Notes: a model not told the origin generated them from the letters alone. DNA of 22,245 nucleotides from Chara braunii (GCA_003427395.1 BFEA01000255.1:2042754-2064998), one strand, 5' to 3'; numbered from the stretch's first letter, positions 8,806 through 17,118 are shown. A program made the numbers and translations.

Positions 8806-10861
8806 TTAGCCATACCATGCTTCATCTACAAGTGCCAGGGCACTTGGGGGGAAGTGGTCCAGGAAGTCGTGTGGGGGGCAAAGGGGCTCCATCGGGTCTA
8901 GGACAGTCCAGTAGTTGAAGACCAGCTTGTAATCTCTGTGAGGTGCTCCATTTTGCGGGTTGTTTGTTCTTAACTCGGTCCCCTTGTTCCTCCCCTCCCA
9001 ACCCACCGACGCGATCCATCCCCCTTGTTCACTCCCCAACCATTCCTTGCCAAAAGTTTCAATTATCTTTTGTATCTTTGCGGCATCGCTCAAGAGAGCC
9101 AATTGCCTTTCAAGCATTTGCCATCGCGTTAGCAATTCTAATTGTATGTGCAATTTGATTTGCTCTGTCACTTCCGAACCTTCCACCCGTGCCTTGTCGA
9201 TGGCCAGAACACATCGTTTCCACCATAGCGCCCATAGGATGGCTCGTCTTCCCAGCTGAAACATATTGGATCTGAAATCACAAGACTGGCCATGAGGCCA
9301 ATGCCCTGTGAGTATCGCCCTCCATTCCCAGGGCCAGTCTTCATCGCCTATCGTTTGCCTCCATATGCGATCCCACCAACGCCAGGTGAGGACTGCCCCC
9401 GGGCACTGCAAAAAAATATGTTCGATGGTTTCTGGTATCTTTCTAGGGGGAAGTGTTGCAGACATCTAGGACACCATGGGGTCACAAGCCCCTTCTGTTC
9501 TAAACTGGTGTGATCTATCAGCCAGTTTTGGGTGGGAAGGCATCTGTGCGCAATCTGCCATTGCAGAGATGTAATCTTCGCTGGTTTTTTTTTGGTTTCC
9601 TGGAACCACCGGATCGGTTTCAGGAGGTCTGTAGGTACATTAAGGTGCTTTCCCCACCTTTCATTTATGTTGTCTACTAATTTTTTCTTTGGGCGGAGCA
9701 TCCGGTAGGCGGATTTAGTCGAACGTCTGTGTAGGAACAAGGCTTTTCTGGTTCCCTTTGGGGAAGATTTCAGGGGTGTCCACCCCCAGTTCAGCGGGTC
9801 GAAGGGGAGCCTGGCGATTGAGGTTCCTGGTCGGAAAGCCAGCCTGTCTTGTCCATCCTCGAGCACCCGGATTCTGAAAATCTGGTTTCTGGCCAGCCAT
9901 TGAAACGGGTCGCTGCATCCCTCTAGCCGGCCTCGTCCACTTACTGCGTAAAGTTCAATTAGTGCATCCTCCTGACGAAGCTCATGAATCAGGTCAACCC
10001 AACCCCGCTGCTCGGCTATCGCCACCCAGTCCCCCTCCTGGAGTTTGGGCCCTTGTTTGAGAATGTGGTACCAGTCAGGTGGGACGGAGAAGATCAACTC
10101 ATCCAAGTGGTCCTCCCTGGCACGGGCATATTTGAGTTGATCTTTAAGTTGTTCCGCTGTTTTTCAATCCCGCACTTGGTCGTCCCATAGGTCCCCGATT
10201 CTAGTAATCCCTTTTCGCACCCAGTTTTTCCAAGGTGCCGCTGTGCTGGAGAGGACCCGGCTGCTCGTGTCAGTGATCCATTTATTTCCAAATAAGGGTT
10301 GTCTGTAGACCTCTTCCCATCTGTCCGGGGCGCGTTTATCCGACAGGGGCAATCTCCTCCAGTTTTTTATGAGACCCGGCCAGAACGTATCTCGCAAGCG
10401 CCCCCGGAGTCGTGGAAGGGCCCAGTATCTATCCTCCGGCCACAGCAGGGGGTCAACAGAAGAGGGTGTTTTGGGAGCTAAGCTTCTAATGCAATCCAAT
10501 GCAAGCTCGCTCCATGGGGAGTGTGGATCCATTATGAGCTTTTGAATCCATTTGAGGCAGTGTTGTTGTCGGTGTGGGTGGGTCTATAGTACCTAGCCCA
10601 CCTTGGGCTTTGGGCTGAATGACTGAATCCCATGTCTCCCGACTGATGGTTGTTGGGGATTCGTGGTCTCCTCTCCATAGAAAGGCCGCCACCTGCCGGC
10701 GTAATATTTTATGTGCTTCCTTGCTAAGGGGTCATATTAAGGATTTATACCACAGAGTAGCTAAAACCACGTTGTTAATTACTAAAGCCCGTCCAAACAG
10801 TGAGGTGTGCTTCCCTTTCCATGCCGTCATTTTTTGGAGGGCCGGACTGATGAGCCATTCA
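8806..10861 (-). pseudogene. ORF2 connector and CCHC zinc-finger tail
   Basis: After RT, LISPALQKMTAWKGK and RRQVAAFLWRG match the connector of plant L1-like ORF2 proteins. The tail gives WQIAHRCLPTQNWLI, then CPRC and, one frame away, ETIEHIFLQCPGAVLTW, which together form the C-x2-C...H-x4-C finger. Next comes ILWALWWKRCVLAIDKA, the tail signature also seen in the truncated LINE at 5800-6236. Frame changes fall near 10560 and between the two halves of the finger (about 9460), with TGA stops at 10732 and 10164. The frame ends with TAA at 8806. Confidence 0.85.
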
Positions 10862-12138
10862 TCATTCGAAGGCGCCTTCGACTGTCATTTGGACGCCTAG
10901 GACACGGACCGGTATTTCCTTGTCCAGCCAGTGGACTTTGGGTTCATCGGGTGGCCTCCCCCCCTGGGAGTGAATCCACCATCCTTGGGTCTTACTGCCC
11001 CAATTGACGACCATGTCAGATACTTGGCAAAATTTATCCATCATCTTGCGGATTTCCTCCATATTTTCCCACGTGGCCTCCACCATTATGGTTAGGTCGT
11101 CCGCGAAGAGGGAGCAAATCGGGAATGCTTCCTCGGGTATGGTAGTTATCCGGATCTTTCTCAGGTCCTTGTGGTGTCTGATGTTAGCCGCCAAGGCCTC
11201 CATTATGATCACGAAAAGGAAGGGCGCAAGCGGGTCCCCTTGTCTCACTGAACGGGTCAGGCGGATCTCGGGTGCAAGGCAGCCGTTGATTTGCACCCTT
11301 GTGGACGCATTGCTGTGTAGAATGGACACCCATTTCCTAAAGACCGGGCCGATGTTCATCTTGTTGAGACACCTGTCCAGAAAGAACCAGTCGACATGGT
11401 CGTATGCCTTTTCAAAGTCGATAAAGATTATGGCCGCATTTTGATTGTTTTGTTTGGTGAGCCTCAATACTTCATTGACTAAGAGGATGTTTTATTGGAT
11501 ATTCCTGTTCTGAATGAAGGCAGTTTGAGCAGAATGGATGATGTCCTCCATTACGGGGATTAGTCGATTTGCCAGGCTCTTGGCCAACATCTTGTAGACC
11601 ACGGTCAGGAGCGTTATCGGTCTATAGTTTATGATGTTAAGCTTGTCTCCTTTTCTGTACAGCAAGGTTAAGACCCCGTGTCCCACCAACTCCCCCATCT
11701 CCCCTGCCTGCCATACTTGGCGGTAGTATGTCATGAGATCCTCGTCGAGGGTATTCCACATGGTCTCCCAGAACTCCTTTGGGAGGTCGTCGATCTCGGG
11801 TGTTTTCTCTTCCTCCATCTGCAGCAATGCTGTCCATATTTCGTCTCTGGTGAGGGGCCCCTCAAGAGTGTCCCTTTGTTGTTGGGAGAGACGGAGTTGG
11901 AGAGGTTCGAGAAAGTCCTCTACCATGCTGATGTGCCTTTCCCGCTCGGGGGTCCCAATGTGGGATGAGAACAGGTCCTTGAAAAAATCCCTTGCGATCT
12001 TGATGCACTGTGGAGTGGAGAGGCTCGGGGGCTCGTCTTGCGCCCAGGGGTTCATAAAACCTTCTATCGTTGTTCTTCTTGTTCTGATTCTGGCCAGACT
12101 GAAGAAGTGGGAGTCCATTGGTGTCTCTATCCGGTACT
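10862..12138 (-). pseudogene. ORF2 reverse transcriptase domain
   Basis: Motifs run in the usual order: KTPEIDDLPKEFW (a variant of the K-x-PG-x-DG-x-P block, with the Gly residues lost), INYRPITLLTVVYKMLAKSLANRL (RPI-L block), QTAFIQNRNI, then after an in-frame TAA at 11492, AAIIFIDFEKAYDHVDW with the first catalytic Asp, RQGDPLAPFLF, and FADD (11107-11096) with the paired catalytic Asp residues. VNWGSKTQ and IPVRVLGVQM follow as in LINE thumb regions. The catalytic residues are intact, but the stop and the flanking frameshifts at about 12130 and 10870 disable the protein. Confidence 0.92.
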
Positions 12139-12464
12139 TTGTCAGTTTTCCCCTTATACGTGTCCCATTCCAACGGTGTTTTGCAAAGTCTAGGAGTTGG
12201 TCTTTCAGCAGTGATGTCTGTTTGGTCTTCCAACTGTTGGATGTGTTTTAACAGTGTCATTTCTTGTTGGTTTTTGTGTGACGCTAAGAGTTTGGAATAG
12301 TCTTTGCATTTTGTTGTTAGAAAGAACAGGCCGTTATTACACCATGTTAATTCAGAGCCTATTATGTCCTCCTTTGTTCGCCAACAAGTCCACACATCCG
12401 CTATTGAATATTTGAAACGGTCGTTTTGGAGTAGAGAGGTATTTAGTTTGTAAAAGTCAGGCCC

Positions 12465-13150
12465 TTAGTCCGGTCTCTTCCTGAAAGTCAATGCAATCAT
12501 GCATGTTCTGTGGTCAAGACCTGTGAACGGACTGGGGGGCAGGATCGCCGCTATTTGGAGGGCCCCCTCGAGGTCCTCTGAGATAAGGATCAAGTCTATT
12601 CTTGATCTGGTCAGTCGGGATGTGGCGTTGATCCGGTGGCATGTGAAGACTTTCTCAGTGGAGTGGAGACGTCGAAACGTATCATAGATCCCTAATGAGT
12701 CACAGAGGTCTTTGACGATCTTTTCGTCCTCCTCCATGTACCATGGGCACAGGGTGGGAGGTTACCATCTGTTGAGCCCCCTGCCTGGGGCTGCATTATA
12801 GTCACCGACCAGAATTACCGGGACCCCAGCCGGCACGTGCTCTTTTAATTTTTTGAAAAACACCTTTCGTTCCCGAATCGCGTTTGGAGCGTAGAGGCAG
12901 ACCATGCATAGGAGCTCTAGCTCTAGCATCACCAGCGTTGAGATCCACCTACCTTCCGTTGGATCGACCTCTGAATAAACCACTTCCGCCCGGGATCCCA
13001 GTGGGACCCATATGGCCACTCCCGCGCTCCAAGGGCCGGGGGCAAATGCCTGGATTTTTTGGTATGGCCATACCGTGCTGTGTGCACGCTGATGCTCCGG
13101 CTTGTCCATGGTATGGGTTTCTTGCACACAAATCAAGTCTGGCCAAGTTT
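12465..13150 (-). pseudogene. ORF2 endonuclease domain
   Basis: Family motifs of exonuclease-endonuclease-phosphatase LINE nucleases appear in order: DLICVQETH with the metal-binding Glu (about 13130-13107), CLYAPN, GDYNAAPG in place of the usual GD-x-N, then FTCHR, SRIDLILIS and a final LDHR. The last replaces the usual SDH, keeping Asp and His but losing the Ser. One TAA (12762) falls between GDYNAAPGRGLNRW and the rest, in the same frame. The first ~30 residues, normally carrying a W-N-x-R-G motif, are not recognisable; a GA repeat sits where they should be. Confidence 0.85.
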
Positions 13151-13155
13151 TGCCT

Positions 13156-13156
13156 C

Positions 13157-13199
<43 letters not shown>
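13156..13199. repeat. C12-(TC)n microsatellite inside LINE ORF2
   Basis: A C run (13156-13167) is followed by about 16 TC repeats to 13199. It lies just upstream (in LINE sense) of the endonuclease frame and has replaced or displaced the N-terminal coding sequence. One frame translates as an Arg-Glu repeat, which should not be taken for a protein feature. Confidence 0.95.
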
Positions 13200-13202
<3 letters not shown>

Positions 13203-13417
13203 GTCGACCAGGTAGCATTGTCAGTTATTTCGTGTTCTGCGTTGTTGGAAATAAAGTAGCGAGCGTCGCCCGTATGGGACACTGTTTACGTCCCCTCCCA
13301 GTCAACCGTGTTTAGCAGTATACCCTGTTTCAAGATGGAGCACAGAATCGTGAGCAGGTCCCGTTCTGACCAGATTTTATTTGGTTTTACCTTCAGGATC
13401 TTCAGGTCTAACAGTTC

Positions 13418-14368
13418 CTAGTGTGTATACCATCTCATTCCGGCGTCCTTGGTGGCGTCGAATTTAACATACAAGTCTTTACCAGCCACTCGGTGCATTT
13501 GGGATGTTACTGAGTATGTTGCACAGCCCCCCGGTTCGTATTTTCTGGCTATGAATTCTCGGGCTGTGCGTTCATATAGTGCCTGGGCTACCTGGTACCT
13601 CATCCAGTTCCCTTCCTTCAGCCACCCCTGCAGCGTGACGCCCCCGTATTTGTCGTCTCCCGCTGCCTTGGTCATACCAACTTGCCATTTACCATCCTTC
13701 TTCCTAATTGGAAGGACCAGGACGCCCTCGATGGACAGCTTCTTCTCGTGCTGTCCTTTCTCCACCAGGTGCCTCAGTCGCATCCTCTTTGTAGTCATTT
13801 CGTCCTCAGCCCTTTCCACAGTTTCTACCGATTCCGGTGCCGTCCCCCGGTCCCCCTCTGTCTGCTTCCCTTCCCTCTCCCCTACTGGTTCGGGGGGGTG
13901 CGAGAGGGCCGATGTACGAGGGTGTGGCGGTGCCTGTTGTGATGCTTCTGCTGGTTCGTTTTGCCGGCCCTCCGTCTCGGGGCATGAAAAACCGGCTTGG
14001 ATTTTGGTCAGGATTTTTTCCATGAAAACAGCCCAGGGGATCGCCTGTGGTGCCCTGTCTTCCGGGATTCCTTTTAGGCTGGAGCTGGAGTCCAGCAGGT
14101 CAAACAATTCTATGTAGGAATTATCCCAGAATTTCGTTGTCTGTCCCGGGTGACTTTCTTGCAAACGCAAAAGTAACCAGTCTGTTAGTGACATCAGCTT
14201 TGTCTCCGTGGTAGTCGGGAGTTGTGCTGTTGTGCCTATTGTGTGCTCAGTCCCCCCCTCTGAGCTTTCGGTGCTGTCACTGTTGCGCTCAACAGTGTCT
14301 TCCGAGGAATTCATAAGACTCAGATGCACAAAAATGACCTTGGATTGTGTTTTACAAGCCGGCTGCAA
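13418..14368 (-). CDS. LINE ORF1 protein (316 codons, unusual)
   Basis: By position this is LINE ORF1, normally an RNA-binding protein that packages the LINE transcript. It is open for 316 codons from an ATG about 70 bases inside the element's 5' end; a second Met (residue 19, MNSSEDTVERN) is an alternative start. Residues about 20-60 are Ser/Thr/Glu-rich, about 125-190 are Pro/Glu-rich and look disordered, and the C-terminal third (LSIEGVLVLPIRKKDGKWQV..., RTAREFIARKYE) looks folded. I see no CCHC knuckle, RRM or clear coiled coil. The TAG at 13418 is followed by 43 more open codons in frame (ELLDLKILKVKP...) to a TAA at 13286, so the ancestral protein may have been about 360 residues. It is probably not expressed as part of an active element. 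Confidence 0.6.
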   Translation of the reverse strand: MQPACKTQSKVIFVHLSLMNSSEDTVERNSDSTESSEGGTEHTIGTTAQLPTTTETKLMSLTDWLLLRLQESHPGQTTKFWDNSYIELFDLLDSSSSLKGIPEDRAPQAIPWAVFMEKILTKIQAGFSCPETEGRQNEPAEASQQAPPHPRTSALSHPPEPVGEREGKQTEGDRGTAPESVETVERAEDEMTTKRMRLRHLVEKGQHEKKLSIEGVLVLPIRKKDGKWQVGMTKAAGDDKYGGVTLQGWLKEGNWMRYQVAQALYERTAREFIARKYEPGGCATYSVTSQMHRVAGKDLYVKFDATKDAGMRWYTH

Positions 14369-14626
14369 TCAAAAGAACCATCCTCCCTCTACCCTACAAT
14401 CCCCTACTCTTCTTCATCCCCCGACAAGCCGACCAACTCCAACTGCTTTCTCGTCCATAGCGTTGTTGCGTTTTTTGTTTTTTTTTGGTTCTTTTTTCTT
14501 TTTCACGTTGTTCATTTGGAAGGAGTCCGAGAAAGGAAAATACAACGGGACCCACGCTCGGCAAAACTCGGTGCACAGTGAAATTCAGGTTCGTTTAAAT
14601 CAGGTGCGGGTGTACTTGTGGTTCAA

Positions 14627-14803
14627 CACTCAAAACTACCCCACTGGTAGTAGTGGCGGAACCAACCAACCTTTTCTTTCACCCCCTCTAAAAGACAAAA
14701 AAGCGGGTGCCAAATGGCCCATCTGCTTTTTTTTCTCTCCAAGTATTGTCAGATCCCACCTCAGGTGCTTTGTTCTTTTTGGCGTTGTGCTCCACAGATT
14801 TAG
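14627..14803. other. Short spacer, nothing recognised
   Basis: This lies between the right end of the LINE-split MITE and the next MITE. I see no feature in it. Confidence 0.4.
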
Positions 14804-14807
14804 TTAA

Positions 14808-14958
14808 ACCACCAGTACTTCCTAAAGTCGGTGCCCATTAACAAGACGCGATTTCAGGAAACATATGGGCCACTACAAGAGCACCCAAATTCATCCAACT
14901 AGAAAGGTTTCTACTCTATTTTTTCCTGCAGCCGATAGCTGGGCCAAGTACTGTTGGT
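14808..14958. mobile_element. 151-bp MITE with TTAA flanks
   Basis: Inverted ends ACCACCAGTACTT and AAGTACTGTTGGT are each bounded by TTAA (14804-14807 and 14959-14962). The interior (ATTCATCCAACTAGAAA..., TTTCTACTCTATTTTTT) also occurs in the left half of the element at 15666-15979. It ends nine bases before the flank of the next MITE. Confidence 0.8.
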
Positions 14959-14975
14959 TTAAGAGGGGTCTTTAA

Positions 14976-15306
14976 ACCACCAGTACCTCGCCCATCTATT
15001 GAAGCCGAGGCTGAAAATGCCCTGCGCACAAAAAAATAATAAAAAAACGGTGCAGGCCTCATTTTGGCTGGTGCTGCCAGCCTTTTTAGTCCGGTACCCG
15101 ACCCCAAAAATTTGTGGCCATAAAAGTGCCGCATATTTGTTTTTCAAGCGGGAAAAGGGAAAAAATAAACCGGCGCAGGCCTCATTTTGGCTGGCGCTGC
15201 CAGCCTTTTTAGTCCGGTACCCGACCCCCAAAATTTGTGGCCATAAAAGTGCCGCATATTTGTTTTTCAAGCGGGAAAAGGGGAAAGGCACTGGTCGACT
15301 GGTCGT
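14976..15306. mobile_element. 331-bp MITE with an internal 123-bp duplication
   Basis: The left end ACCACCAGTACCTCGCCC follows TTAA (14972-14975); the right end is followed by TTAA (15307-15310). The right end contains an 8-base internal duplication (CTGGTCGACTGGTCGT). Without it, the end reads as the complement of the left. The interior (GAGGCTGAAAATGCCCTGCG, then A-rich, then GGCTGGTGCTGCCAGCC) matches the right half of the element at 15666-15979. Frames across it are repeat-driven. Confidence 0.75.
15049..15294. repeat. Tandem duplication, period 123 bp
   Basis: GCAGGCCTCATTTTGGCTGG occurs at 15052 and 15175, and near-identity continues to the GCGGGAAAAGGG segments. The two units are about 123 bases each with only a few differences, so the duplication looks recent relative to its host MITE. 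Confidence 0.95.
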
Positions 15307-15310
15307 TTAA

Positions 15311-15661
15311 CTTAGGTGGGGCTCCACAGCAAAAAGATTCAGTTTTCTGAAGGGCGGTACTTTTGGAACAGTCATGGATTTGTGGCAGAGCGCAATCCAG
15401 GGCGAATGAAAGCGTACTTACTTCAAAAGGACCCCCCATCTCTTTTCCCAAGTATGTTCCTTAAAGACAGTGCAATGCATCGAACCGTCTTTTCCCAAGT
15501 ATGTTCCTTGAAGACAGTGCAATGCATCGAACCGTGATTCCGCTCCACTGGGAAAACATGAGCTCGATTTCTCAGTTGTGTACTGACACCCTTTTCGTAA
15601 AAGCCCCGCTGATCGCTATCAGAGCCTGCTGAAAATCTATGCTGATATCGGTGCATTTACT
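15311..15661. other. No gene; 47-bp tandem duplication
   Basis: Units at 15441-15487 and 15488-15534 (TCTTTTCCCAAGTATGTTCC...) differ at one visible position. The rest shows nothing I can assign. Confidence 0.7.
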
Positions 15662-15665
15662 TCAA

Positions 15666-15979
15666 ACCATCAGTACTTCCTAAACTCCCGGCGGTTAACA
15701 AGCCGCGACAATGATAAGCGAACAGGCCACTTGGGGAGCACCAAATTCATCCAGCTAGAAATGCTTCTACTCTATTTTTTTCCCGCGGCCAATGTATGGT
15801 ACCTTTCTCAGCTATCGTTGCCGAGCCTGAAAACGCCCTGCGCGCCAAAAAAACAAAAGAACGGGCACAGGCCGTTTTCAGGCCAGCGCCACCAGCCATT
15901 TGGGTTTGGCAGTACCGCGCTTGGCCTCCGCGTTAACCCATGCGGCATTTTTTTTCAAGCAGGGAAAGGTACTTGTGGT
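15666..15979. mobile_element. 314-bp MITE, apparent fusion of two relatives
   Basis: The left end ACCATCAGTACTTCC follows TCAA (15662-15665); the right end GGGAAAGGTACTTGTGGT is followed by TTAA (15980-15983). Its left half matches the MITE at 14808 and its right half (GAGCCTGAAAACGCCCTGCG onward) matches the MITE at 14976. The seam is at GTAC near 15801, where those two elements place their adjoining inverted ends. It therefore looks like the tandem pair with the inner ends removed, or their common ancestor. Confidence 0.75.
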
Positions 15980-15983
15980 TTAA

Positions 15984-16154
15984 GTTAACAATTTCCTCGA
16001 CAAAATCTGTGGAGCACAACCCTTTGTTTTCCCTTGTTCCTCAGTTTTCTTGGTGTGGGAGCAAAGGCAGCTGCTACACACTGGGGAACCCTTGACTGAA
16101 TCTGGCTGACATTGCAGTCCGATTGGGTCTCACTGCGATACTCCAAAAATCCCA
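15984..16154. other. Short spacer, nothing recognised
   Basis: No frame, repeat or RNA gene is supported here. Confidence 0.4.
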
Positions 16155-16285
16155 AGTTGTACCAACTGGCCTAGCTCTCAGTTGGTACACCCCTGAACTG
16201 TTGAAATACAGACCTGAGTTCAAACTGCGCTGGATGCAGATGAGTAAAATATTACAGTTCTGAATTACCTAGGGTCGGTCAGTGA
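16155..16285 (+). mobile_element. tRNA-derived SINE
   Basis: The box A-like TAGCTCTCAGTTGG (16172-16185) and box B GAGTTCAAACTG (16216-16227) are spaced as in pol III promoters. The body GATGAGTAAAATATTACAG and tail ATTACCTAGGGTCGGTCAG match the minus-strand copy at 6481-6610 (GATAAGTGAAATCACG, CTGGGCCCGGTCAG). The 5' and 3' limits are approximate and I found no target duplication. Confidence 0.7.
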
Positions 16286-16528
16286 GATGACCATATCTAG
16301 AAGCCGTCGCCGTTTTAAAAAGAAGGGGACGCGGGAATTGTGAATTTGGCGGTCTCCACTCACTTTCAGAGAAATGGTAAAAGAAATTCCAAATTGTCAG
16401 GAGTCGTCAAACTCGGCCATTTGAGAGTGCTTCTCCCTGCTCCTCCCAAATTGGGGACTTAGTTTTCCTGTTCGTGTTCCCACTACCTTTCCTGGGCAGA
16501 GTCGAGAATCTAACATGCAACACTCGTA
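16286..16528. other. No recognisable feature
   Basis: Between the SINE and the U2 fragment I see no gene. I looked for the plant snRNA upstream element and a TATA box ahead of the U2 sequence and did not find them. Confidence 0.45.
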
Positions 16529-16529
16529 C

Positions 16530-16612
16530 CTTTCTCAGCCTTTTGGCTAAGTAAGATCAAGTGTAGTCTCTGTTCTGATCAGTTTGATATCTGATCCATG
16601 GTCCATCAGGCC
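16530..16612 (+). pseudogene. Truncated U2 snRNA copy with A-rich tail
   Basis: ACCTTTCTCAGCCTTTTGGC, then AAGATCAAGTGTAGTCTC and TGATCAGTTTGATATCTGAT, follow the first ~65 bases of U2 snRNA, which pairs with the intron branch point in the spliceosome. The 5' end resembles plant U2. Defects: a TAAG insertion after GGCTAAG, GTAGTC instead of the invariant GTAGTA branch-point pairing element, and loss of everything after the second stem region, including the Sm site. An A-rich tract (AAACAAACAAAAACAG..., 16623-16669) follows the truncation, as in retroposed snRNA copies. A U2-headed SINE is the alternative reading. Confidence 0.8.
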
Positions 16613-16622
16613 CCTAAAAGGC

Positions 16623-16669
16623 CTAAACAAACAAAAACAGAAACAAAAATAAACAAAAATAAAAACAGA
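16623..16669 (+). repeat. A-rich tail after the U2 fragment
   Basis: Repeated AAACA/AAATA segments directly follow the U2-like sequence. This is where a retroposed copy would carry its tail. I found no convincing target duplication around it. Confidence 0.7.
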
Positions 16670-16962
16670 ACAATCGGAAGACTTCGGATGAACAGTTTTC
16701 CTGGACCAAAATGGCTGCTGGTGACAGGCAAAAGAATAAATAAAATGCCGCTTTGGCAGTTTGTTTGTTTTGGCGTGCAGGGGGACCCCACCTCGGCAAA
16801 AAGAGGCCCGGAGGCAGTGGTAGCAAAGTCGAGAGTAAAAAATCCAGCATTCCGAAGACTTCGGGGCCCGCCACACCCAGTCGAAATGCTAAGAAATTTA
16901 CCGGCTGTCAGAAGAATTTCGACAGCCCGCCCATTCAACAGTTTCCCCCCTTTTTGCCACAT

Positions 16963-17082
16963 AGCACTTTTGAACGCACAAACTCGTGAATGCAAGCTGA
17001 AAACAGACAAACGTGCGTGCCGCACAGCACTTTTGAATGCACAAACTCGTGAATGCGAGCTGAAAACAGACAAACGCGCCTG
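16963..17082. repeat. 63-bp tandem duplication
   Basis: AGCACTTTTGAA(C/T)GCACAAA starts at 16963 and 17026. Both units run through ACTCGTGAATGC and CTGAAAACAGACAAACG. The apparent repeat peptides in several frames are a consequence. Confidence 0.92.
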
Positions 17083-17118
17083 AGGATGGGACAAGCATTC
17101 GTTCGTCCCAACCTCAGG
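17079..17118. repeat. 14-bp-stem hairpin
   Basis: CCTGAGGATGGGAC is followed after 12 bases by GTCCCAACCTCAGG, pairing at 13 of 14 positions. There is no T run after it, so I do not call it a terminator. It lies inside the 472-bp MITE. Confidence 0.8.

Larger units (their letters stand above)
8806..13150 (-). pseudogene. LINE ORF2 polyprotein, disrupted (endonuclease-RT-CCHC)
   Basis: ORF2 of an L1-like LINE would nick target DNA and copy its own RNA there. Read from high to low coordinates, I see the apurinic-type endonuclease, a linker starting FYKLNTSLLQND, a complete RT with FADD, a connector and a CCHC tail. In-frame stops are TAA at 12762, TAA at 12465, TAA at 11492, TGA at 10732 and TGA at 10164. 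Frame changes occur near 12130, 10870, 10560 and 9460. The N-terminus before GKTWPDLICVQETH is replaced by translated (GA)n, so no start codon can be assigned. Domain order and spacing are normal for the family, so the damage is point decay rather than rearrangement. Confidence 0.9.
7107..14452 (-). mobile_element. Near-full-length LINE with 15-bp target duplication
   Basis: TCCAACTGCTTTCTC occurs at 7107-7121 and 14438-14452. The 7.3 kb between them reads, on the minus strand: a short 5' leader (about 70 bases), ORF1 (14368-13418), ORF2 with endonuclease, RT and CCHC tail (about 13150-8806), and a long 3' region ending in an A-rich tail next to the 7107-7121 repeat (T/A runs at 7122-7147). 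The layout fits an L1-like, apurinic-endonuclease LINE. ORF2 carries at least five in-frame stops and several frameshifts, so this copy is dead. Oddly, an internal A-rich tract and a second 3'-end-like block lie at 8354-8500. Confidence 0.9.
6691..14622. mobile_element. MITE (~600 bp) split by the main LINE
   Basis: The left end ACCACAAGTACACCGCCC (6691) and right end GGGTGTACTTGTGGT (to 14622) are inverted repeats. Both are flanked by TCAA (6687-6690 and 14623-14626). They belong to the same family as 6287-6456. Subtracting the LINE and one copy of its target duplication leaves about 600 bases. Inside the left half, GTGCTCACACTAG (6841), GGGCATATACTCAG (6946) and GGGCATACTCTCACACC (7073) look like ends of a different MITE family (compare 19157), so further nesting is likely. 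No transposase is visible. Confidence 0.6.

Noticed and set aside
12949-13218. Arg-Glu repeat protein on the minus strand
   Set aside because: It is the GA microsatellite translated in a frame other than that of the LINE endonuclease.
13449-14117. 222-codon plus-strand open frame
   Set aside because: It is the antisense shadow of LINE ORF1, which has the expected position and codon pattern on the minus strand.
8341-14437. Separate nested LINE within another LINE
   Set aside because: I looked for a second target duplication matching the flank at 8320-8353 anywhere up to 14437 and did not see one. The single outer 15-bp duplication explains the boundaries better, though I cannot fully exclude it.
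14999-15310. Repeat protein across 14999-15310 (either strand)
   Set aside because: The repeated peptide is produced by the 123-bp tandem duplication inside a MITE, in several frames at once.
16530-16720. Functional U2 snRNA gene
   Set aside because: The branch-point pairing element is altered, the Sm site and 3' stems are absent, and no plant snRNA promoter elements lie upstream.
17079-17118. Transcription terminator hairpin
   Set aside because: The stem is strong, but there is no T run and the setting is the inside of a eukaryotic MITE.
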